A stretch of 64,000 nucleotides of DNA from Euleptes europaea (Eukaryota > Chordata > Lepidosauria > Squamata > Sphaerodactylidae), in NCBI RefSeq assembly GCF_029931775.1, contig NC_079317.1, positions 69,347,895-69,411,894 of the forward strand, written 5' to 3'. The notes beneath the pieces were generated by a model. That model was not told the origin of the DNA and did not search any database. It was given only the letters and a program-made list of their open reading frames with translations. The stretch's first letter is position 1; the number at the start of each line of letters is the position of its first letter. The position numbers and the translations under genes are program-made. This document shows, piece by piece, positions 58,016-64,000 of this stretch.

Positions 58016-58660
58016 TTTATAGGCCGACAAATCTCTACCACTTTTTTTTAATAATATTTTTTTATTTTCTTAATTTGACATGTTAACATATAAAACAATA
58101 TCCAATACTAATAATACTAAAAAAAACACACACTCAAAATTTCTGAATTAACCATAAATTGACTTCCCCCTCTCCCGCCTAAAAATAAATTGTATAAACT
58201 TTTGCTAACGGGGCTAATCCCTTTACTATTTTAATTGACATACTCTTATCCTATCTAACATCATTAAATCAATGCTTAACATAAAATTAATAAAAGGTAT
58301 AAGAAAGGGATTAAATCAAAAATTATTCTCAAAATGGTGCTATTGATAACCATTAAAGTACTCAATAAAACTAAGAACAAATAGGAACCAATAAAAAGTA
58401 TTTATATATAGTCAAGAAAAAATTAAAGGAAGTATTAACTTCCCCTACGCATATGTGTGTGTGCATGTGATATACAATGAAATCTCTACCACTTAAGGAA
58501 GAACCAACCCGGCTTACAATCCTTTCCCCTTTCCCACAACAGATACCTTGTGAGGTAGATGGGGCTGAGAGAGTGTGACTAGCCCAAGGTCACCCAGCTG
58601 GCTTCCTGTGGAGAACCGGGGGATCCAACCCGGTTCTCCAGATAAGAGAGAATAAAAAGT
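58016..58660 (-). mobile_element. Sauria SINE, minus strand, split by an L1-type insertion
   Basis: SINE tail at 58,016-58,043 (AGGCCGACAAATCTCTACCA) resumes at 58,481 (AAATCTCTACCACTTAAGG) and continues through TCACCCAGCTGGCTTCCTGT to the head region. The 15-bp duplication AAATCTCTACCACTT flanks the insertion at 58,044-58,480. Confidence 0.85.
58044..58480 (-). mobile_element. L1-type LINE 3' end inserted in the SINE
   Basis: Starts with poly-T on + (poly(A) of a minus-strand retroelement), is about 437 bp, and is A-rich on + throughout with no frame. The perfect 15-bp target duplication AAATCTCTACCACTT (58,029 and 58,481) and the poly(A) end are typical of L1-type insertion. The L1 label rests on these features. 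Confidence 0.75.
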
Positions 58661-58739
58661 CGACCCCGTTTCCACCACCCCTCTTCCAATTCCCCACGCC
58701 GTCCTGCGGGAAACAGCCCCAAGGTTGTATGCTCAGAAA

Positions 58740-59260
58740 GCAAACCGGGAGACCCACCTCCGCCCCCGGGTTGCAATGAGCCCTCAGGGCCACCAGGGGC
58801 CGCTCGTTCCGCAGGTGGGTGGAAACGTGCGGCTGCACAAGCAGCAGGAGAAGAGAGAAGGGGGCGGGCCCAGCTGCTCCACTCGCTCGCCATTGGCTCC
58901 GCTCGGGGTTGCGCGCGCGCCGACGTGCGCGGGGCCTGCGTCGCTCGCCGTCGCCGCGGCGCACCTCCGCTCCGGCAGCCGCGTCGCTGAGGTCGGGATG
59001 ACGGTCCCGGCGGGCCTATGGGCTGCCTGGACCGGGCCGAGGAAGAGCCGCAGACGCGGCCTGTAGGGAGCGGCCTCCGCGCAGGAGTCCCTCCCCCGGC
59101 CCCTCTCCCTGAGGGCTGAGCGGGGCCAGGCGCCCTGTCCGGGCAGGTAAGTGAAGGGAGGCGGCGGCCGCCCCTCACCCGCTCCCCCGGCTTCCTTCAG
59201 AGAGGCAGGCAGGGGAGGTCGCCCATTGTCCAAACCGGAAGTGTTACCTGCTTTAAGCAC
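58740..59260. promoter_or_regulatory. CpG island
   Basis: The only strongly CpG-dense, GC-rich stretch in the window, with clusters such as GCGCGCGCGCCGACGTGCGC near 58,912. Such islands mark promoters of broadly expressed vertebrate genes. Frames on both strands are open because of composition. A + strand donor lies at its right side (see next). On the minus strand AAAGCAG|GTAACA near 59,247 is a weaker donor. Confidence 0.75.
58990..59146 (+). other. Possible 5' exon of a gene lying to the right
   Basis: The exon would end at GGGCAG|GTAAGT (59,146/59,147), a full consensus donor inside the CpG island. The ATGs at 58,998 and 59,018 both open short frames that stop before the donor (59,066 and 59,119). 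The exon would therefore be untranslated, with upstream ORFs, or the gene non-coding. No second exon is identified and the start site is unknown. Confidence 0.4.
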
Positions 59261-59330
59261 CGCCCCTTAAAAGGGGCACCTAGGCCTCGACCCGTCCCCG
59301 CCTAGGGTTGCCAATATACGTCATTTAAAG

Positions 59331-59613
59331 CAGTGGTTCCCAACCTTTTTTTGACCAGGGACCACTAGGACTTTTTTGTTCGGTGCAGGGACCCCAAGGT
59401 TCAAAATAAAAATTCCGAGAATTTGAAAATAAACTTTAATCATCACTGTTAGTTAAACATTAAACTTAGAATAATATTTGAATGTATTTTTATAGTAGAG
59501 AACTTTTAATTGAAAATATTAATTTATTATGGGTTTATAACTTTGTTTCGCGGACCTTAATTTAGTTCTCGCGGACCCCTGGAGGTCCACGGACCCCCGG
59601 TTGGGAACCAGTG
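59331..59613. mobile_element. hAT-type MITE with perfect 8-bp target duplication
   Basis: Ends CAGTGGTTCCCAACC and GGTTGGGAACCAGTG, flanked by ATTTAAAG at 59,323-59,330 and 59,614-59,621. A 283-bp element with an A+T-rich interior. The perfect duplication suggests a fairly recent insertion. Confidence 0.9.
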
Positions 59614-59621
59614 ATTTAAAG

Positions 59622-60095
59622 GGTTACATGAATTTTTAACAGAGACAATTTGCCCAACTTCATAAAAGAAATCAATTCATATGAAGTACAACTGAAGAAG
59701 CCGACCAGGCGAAGCGACCGCTTATCTGGAAGTGTCGTCTTATTATTTTCTGACATCTGCATTATTTATTCATTTTTTGCTTCTTCCCCTGGAGAGGATT
59801 TTTGTCGTGGGGAACTTCTTACTAAGAATTTTTTATATATATTGTTTATTTTGTTTATGTTGGAACGGTCTGGTCAGACCTAGAATTGTTGTTTTCATTC
59901 AGGAATGCACTTTAATTCCTTTGGAACTTGGAATGAACATTTAATTCCTATCGGGACGCTTTGTTTTCTGTTTATGAATGTTTATGACTATAAAATGTTT
60001 TGATTCATTGATGAGTATTATATGAATGAAGATTGTAGCATCTTATATCATTGTATTTGAGTTACTTGTAATTTCAGAGCCACATGCTGTTGTTT
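59622..60095. other. A+T-rich intergenic DNA
   Basis: No exon or transposon end recognised. Short frames (for example 59,650-59,883) are in T-rich sequence and look accidental. Confidence 0.35.
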
Positions 60096-60298
60096 ATTGA
60101 TAACCTCCAGGTGGTGGCTGGAGATCTCCTGCTATTGCAACTGATCTCCAGCCGATAGAGGTCAGTTCCCCTGGAGAAAATGGCCGCTTTGGCAATTGGA
60201 CTCTATGGCATTGAAGTCTCCCCCCCAAACCCCGCCTTCCTCAGGCTCCGCCCCCAAAATCTCCAGGTATTTCCCAACCCAGAGCTGGCAACCCTATC
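60096..60298 (+). mobile_element. TAGGGTTGCCA-family MITE
   Basis: Lacks the extreme left end but carries GGAGATCTCCTGCTATTG, AAAATGGCCGCTTTGGCAAT and the right end GAGCTGGCAACCCTAT. Confidence 0.75.
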
Positions 60299-60804
60299 TC
60301 CGCCAGCCTTTTGCCGTTTCGGAGCCGAGGCCTCCGCGGAGAGTCCCGCTGAGATGGGCACTTGCGTAGAGGTCTTCGTTTCTCTAGCCCGTGCCTGGTC
60401 CAGCTCTGTGGGGAAAGAGTGCACTCGAACCATCAGGGCACATCTGTGTTTATTTGGACGGGGCCAGTGCGCTGGTGGGCAATCATCCCAAGCGAGGATT
60501 GCCAGCCAGCTGTCACTCAAGGATCTGTGGAATAAGACTGCTCCGTCGCAAATTATAAGGCTTGGGAAGTAGACGAACCAGTGGCAGTGGGATCATCGGC
60601 ATGCCTACACAGTAGTAAGGACCACTGTGCTCAGTGGGGCTGACTCCTTGGGAACTGTTTAGGATTGCTTGCCATGCCATGCAGGGGCCTGTCTCTGACA
60701 GCAGTTGTAGCTAGTGCTGGGGGTAGGGAGAAGGCTAATTTGGGACTTTCATTTGCATTACACATTTGGGCAACCTTGTTACTGGGAAAGAGGTGGAAAC
60801 CAGG

Positions 60805-61017
60805 GAAGGGGTCGTGGCTCAGTGATAGAGCATCTTCTTGGCATGCAGAAGTTCCCAGGTTCAATCCCCGGCATCTCCAGTTAAAGGGACTAGGCAAGTA
60901 GGTGATGTGAAAGACCTCTGCCTGAGACCCTGGAGAGCCGCTGCCGGTCTGAGTAGACAATTCTGACTTTGATGGACTAAGGGTCTGATTCAGTATAAGG
61001 CAGCTTCATGTGTTCAA
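60805..61017 (+). mobile_element. tRNA-derived SINE of squamates, + strand
   Basis: A box GTGGCTCAGTGATAGAGCAT, B box GGTTCAATCCCC, body GACCTCTGCCTGAGACCC, and the end CAGTATAAGGCAGCTTCATG. A complete, well-conserved copy. Confidence 0.9.
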
Positions 61018-61944
61018 CCATCCAGGCTGAAATCCAGGCAGTTTTGTCCCATGTCCTAGTTCAGAACAATGGGGAAGAGGAACAGGGTATGAGAGTCTGG
61101 GTTTGGTCCGCAAGAATAATTGTTTTTGTGTGACTAGAGTCCCTTAAGAATTTTTTCATAAACATGGTTACGTGTACTTTGCCTCCGCATGTAAAAGAGA
61201 AACTGGAGCGAAGTGGTTCCTTCATGTAAATGAATGTTTACGAACCAGTATGCAGGTATAATTTGCTTTGGGAAAAGAATATAACGTAAACTTTGGCTTT
61301 TTAAAAAATGCACAGGAATCAAAGCAAATCCATATAAGGTACAATCTCAGTCGTTCAGATAGAGAGAATAACAGCAGATGTCCTTCATTCTTTTTGTTTC
61401 TTTCACTGTTGAAGCAGATGAGTTTTAAAGAGGGATTTATAGTTGGGAGACAGTTGCTTTGTAGATTATGGAGGTCACAGTGAAGCAAGGCCCATCTGTG
61501 GATTCTTGCTTTTAAATGGCATGCATAGACTTGAGTATTATAAATAGTTCTAAGGCTTTATTCCCAGCAATCTGCAAAGGAATATGAGATGCACAAAAAG
61601 GAACAAAAATTAAAAATACATCTCTGTGCTCGTGCATTCTTTTCCTAAAATCAGTCCTCTCCACTTTTCTTTGGTTAATCAAATGCTGTCAATCTTGTCA
61701 GTTTTCTGGAAATTGAAGCATCTGTATAATAATCCATTGAGTTAACTGTGGATGTGACATGAGGTGGGAAAAACTGTTTCTGTGCTTGAGCTGTATACCT
61801 TCAACAGTAGTAGAAAGATTTTTAAAAAAACTAATGACAAGAAACTATTAGGAAATCAAAAGTAAAAGTCTTTAAATCATGAACTTTTAATTTTAATTGC
61901 TTCAAAAACCAACATGCCAAATTTAAGCAAGGCTATATGGCCAT
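61018..61944. other. Intergenic, nothing recognised
   Basis: A+T-rich sequence; no exon, repeat end or regulatory cluster is evident. If the CpG-island gene runs rightward this would be intron. Confidence 0.35.
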
Positions 61945-62205
61945 CTGGCAGGAATGCTGATTCTGTGAATTTTGGCAGGTCATGAGAGGGAAAGCAGGAA
62001 GATGCTAATCACCACTTTGGGGTCAAGAGGTAATTTCAATCCAGGCAAGATTGGCCAGGGATACTGGAGGGTCCCCCCCATCTTCTGGGCATGGAGGAGG
62101 GGTCACTGGGGGTGTGGGGGGAGATAGTTGTGAATTTCCTGCATTGTGCAGTGAGTTGGACTAGATGACTTGGGAGGTCCCTTCCAACTATGATTCTATG
62201 ATTAT
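61945..62205 (+). mobile_element. CR1 LINE 3' end, + strand
   Basis: GAATGCTGATTCTGTGAATT, then GTGAATTTCCTGCATTGTGC, then GGACTAGATGACTTGGGAGG, ending TATGATTCTATGATTA. Older than the copy at 49,600, judging from small indels. Confidence 0.9.
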
Positions 62206-63271
62206 CCTGTCTTTTCTTTATTCTGTCTGCAAGTACCAACCTTGGTTCTTCATTTTCAAAACTTCTTTCTTTTTGATATGTCAGAATTTGTCTTTAGCTG
62301 GATACTTATGGAACTTGTGTTCCTGTCTTGTTCCTATCACAAGTAATTACCATCGAGTTCAGTGCTGTCTACTGTCAAGGAAAAGTAACTCTGTTTGGAA
62401 AGCTATGAATATGCAACATGTAAGAAAAATACCTAGTGCTGTGGGTAATGCCGTGTATTAATTGGACTGTGCTTTTGTATATACAACTGTTTAAAATAAA
62501 ATTAATATCCATACAGGGCCTAGCAAAATTGGGGATGTGTTGAATGCATGTGTGATGATAGGAGCAAAATTATTCTAGTGGCTATGAATAACCAACTAAA
62601 ATTATTTATTTACCTGAATATATATGCGCTGAGCCTAGAATGTGGAGATAAAATTTGCTTTGAAAAGAGTGTAGCTCTCTGCAGCCTTATGTGTTGTGTT
62701 AACATGCTTTGTGTTGCTTTAAATATGATGACTTTCTTGTAACAGTAGCACTTCAGTATAGGAATGTGTGCAAGCATCAAATATGTGTCTACATTGTCAC
62801 AGGTTCTGGGACTGGCTGTGAGTGTGCGATGGCCACACACGAGTCTATTCTGCCATGTGTTGTGTATGTAGAAAACATGCCTAAAGAAATAAAGTTGCTC
62901 TTTCTGTCCTCTTCTGAAGCACTTTCTGCTCCAGTAAGGATTTTGGGGAGAGATGCTTTGAAGAAGAAGGAAGTGGGAGCTAGGGAACACGCTGGTAGGT
63001 CTCACATTAAAGATCACTGGTCTATCTCATGGGCTAGTTGTGAGGATCAGCTGGGGGACGGGGGAGAAAATATGTTGCAAGCTTCCCTCAGCTTTTTGGA
63101 AAAGAGTGACATAAAATCAAATAAAAAGTCTAGAGCACCTGTCCACTTTTGGTTAATTTAAAAGCTTCTTCTCCTAAAAGAAATATAATTACACTGGGTG
63201 TTCCGAGAGTTTCTTGCTGTGTTGTTCAGCTTGTGTCGTAACACTTGTCAGTCCTGAAAATTAAATATTAA
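62206..63271. other. Intergenic or intronic, nothing recognised
   Basis: A+T-rich sequence. A 150-codon + frame (62,709-63,161) contains no recognisable domain and lacks clear acceptor or donor context. I do not call it a gene. Confidence 0.35.
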
Positions 63272-63480
63272 TGGTGTGCCATCAAGTTGCAACCAACTCA
63301 CGGCTACCCCAGGACCATGGGCTTTTCAAGGCAACAAATGAGCAGAGGTTGTTTGCCATTGTCTTCCTCCACATAGCAACCCCAGTCTTCCTTGGTGGTC
63401 TCCCATCTAATTACTAAACTTGGCCAACTCTGCTTAGGTTCCAGTCTTTGACGGGATAGAGCTAGTCAGGGCTACTCAGT
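63272..63480 (-). mobile_element. 5S-rRNA-derived SINE, minus strand
   Basis: From about 63,370 to 63,480 the + strand reads like 5S rRNA in reverse complement: GGTGGTCTCCCATCTAATTA, CTCTGCTTAGGTTCCAGTC and GACGGGATAGAGCTAGTCAG, against GGCGGTCTCCCATCCAAGTA and so on. The body leftward (CCATCAAGTTGCAACCAACT) is the GCCGTCAAG-type tail shared with Bov-B-mobilised SINEs. Head plus body make a SINE3-type element. It is degenerate and is not a functional 5S gene. Confidence 0.75.
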
Positions 63481-63611
63481 CTGCTAACTTATATTTAACA
63501 TATCCACTAAAACATACACAAGTTGTTTGGCTACAGACAGTTTAGTAGAAGACACTGCAGTCCAGAACTGAGTGTGTCAAGCTCTGTGGGGCTTTTAATT
63601 TTCCTTTTTAA

Positions 63612-63896
63612 GTAGTAGTAGAAGAAGAGTTGGTTTTTATATGCCGACTTTCTCTACCACTTAAGGAAGAATCAAACCGGCTTACAATCACCTCCCCCTG
63701 CCCACAACAGACACCCTGTGAGGTAGGTGAGGCGGAGAGAGTATGACCAGCCCAAGGTCACCCAGCTGGCTTCATGTGTAGGAGTGGGGAAACAAATGCA
63801 GTTCACCAGATTAGCGTCCACTGCACCCGGTTCTCCAGATCACAGTCCACGCTCCAAACCATCGCTCTTAACCACTCCACCACGCTGGCTCTCCAG
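63612..63896 (-). mobile_element. Sauria SINE, full-length, minus strand
   Basis: On + it starts with the tail side (AGAAGAAGAGTTGGTTTTTA), passes ACCGGCTTACAATCACC, AAGGTCACCCAGCTGGCTTC and CCGGTTCTCCAGA, and ends at the tRNA head GTTAACC-type complement (TTAACCACTCCACCACGCTG). About 285 bp, close to full length. Confidence 0.92.
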
Positions 63897-64000
63897 TGCT
63901 GTTTCTGAAGGAGTTTAGTGTGAAACGTGAGGGAGCTGCTACTTGCAAATGAAAAGTAGAAGCCCTGCTGAACTCATATAAATCTGTTCACAGTCTTTAA

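Noticed and set aside
58579-59260. Long Arg/Pro/Gly-rich frames on both strands of the CpG island
   Set aside because: Stop codons are rare in CpG-rich DNA, so open frames on both strands are expected. None matches a family.
60805-60880. tRNA-like A and B boxes suggesting a tRNA gene
   Set aside because: They belong to the head of a full-length SINE. No cloverleaf is completed.
63370-63480. Possible 5S rRNA gene
   Set aside because: Too diverged, fused to a SINE body and lacking a T-run terminator in the right place; a 5S-derived SINE explains it.

Overview
This is a window of vertebrate nuclear DNA, almost certainly from a squamate reptile and most likely a lizard. The evidence is the mix of interspersed repeats. 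It holds Sauria-type tRNA SINEs (one with a Bov-B-type tail), a Bov-B LINE end, CR1 and L2 3' ends with (TTCTATG)n or (TTCTTATG)n termini, a 5S-rRNA-derived SINE, hAT and Tc1/mariner MITEs, and an unassigned LINE with a YADD reverse transcriptase. There are no bacterial-type genes, tRNA genes or CRISPR arrays. Most reading frames longer than 60 codons are repeat fragments or chance.

The main content is a tandem pair of CD59-like genes (Ly6/uPAR three-finger complement-regulator family), both on the + strand and about 22.3 kb apart. Each has the four-exon layout of vertebrate CD59: a TATA/CCAAT promoter with a non-coding first exon, a signal-peptide exon, the first half of the three-finger domain, and the second half plus the C-terminus. 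Copy A spans about 11.06-18.63 kb and encodes 94 aa. It ends right after the last cysteine and has no GPI-anchor signal. Copy B spans about 32.08-40.93 kb and encodes 116 aa with a normal hydrophobic GPI signal. All ten framework cysteines are kept in both. By hand count the two mature domains differ at 22 codons by replacement and at one codon silently, while nearby introns and 3' sequence differ by only a few percent. This points to strong diversifying selection.

Layout: 0-2.9 kb has no recognised gene. 3.5-5.05 kb is a minus-strand LINE. 5-10 kb is mixed MITEs and repeats. 10.7-22.98 kb is duplicon A. 23.04-29.29 kb is a complex array made only of pieces of the same minus-strand LINE plus one CR1 insertion. 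29.29-31.01 kb is an inverted, internally shortened copy of 5.06-10.0 kb. 31.57-44.97 kb is duplicon B. 44.97-45.29 kb is another piece of the same LINE. LINE blocks therefore bound both duplicons, and unequal recombination between them is a natural explanation for the duplication. Duplicon-specific insertions (a tRNA SINE and a TA-flanked MITE in A; a Bov-B tail and a palindromic element in B) came after the duplication. A tract of about 1 kb that is almost identical between the copies suggests later gene conversion.

The right third (45-64 kb) is ordinary repeat-rich DNA: a CR1 ORF fragment, a broken Myb/SANT-like domain, a tandem set of three foldback elements, L2, L1 and CR1 fragments, and nested SINE/L1 and MITE insertions. 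A CpG island at 58.74-59.26 kb carries a good splice donor and probably marks the 5' end of the next gene. In humans FBXO3 and C11orf91 flank CD59, but neither is recognisable here, so orthology to CD59 itself is not settled by synteny.
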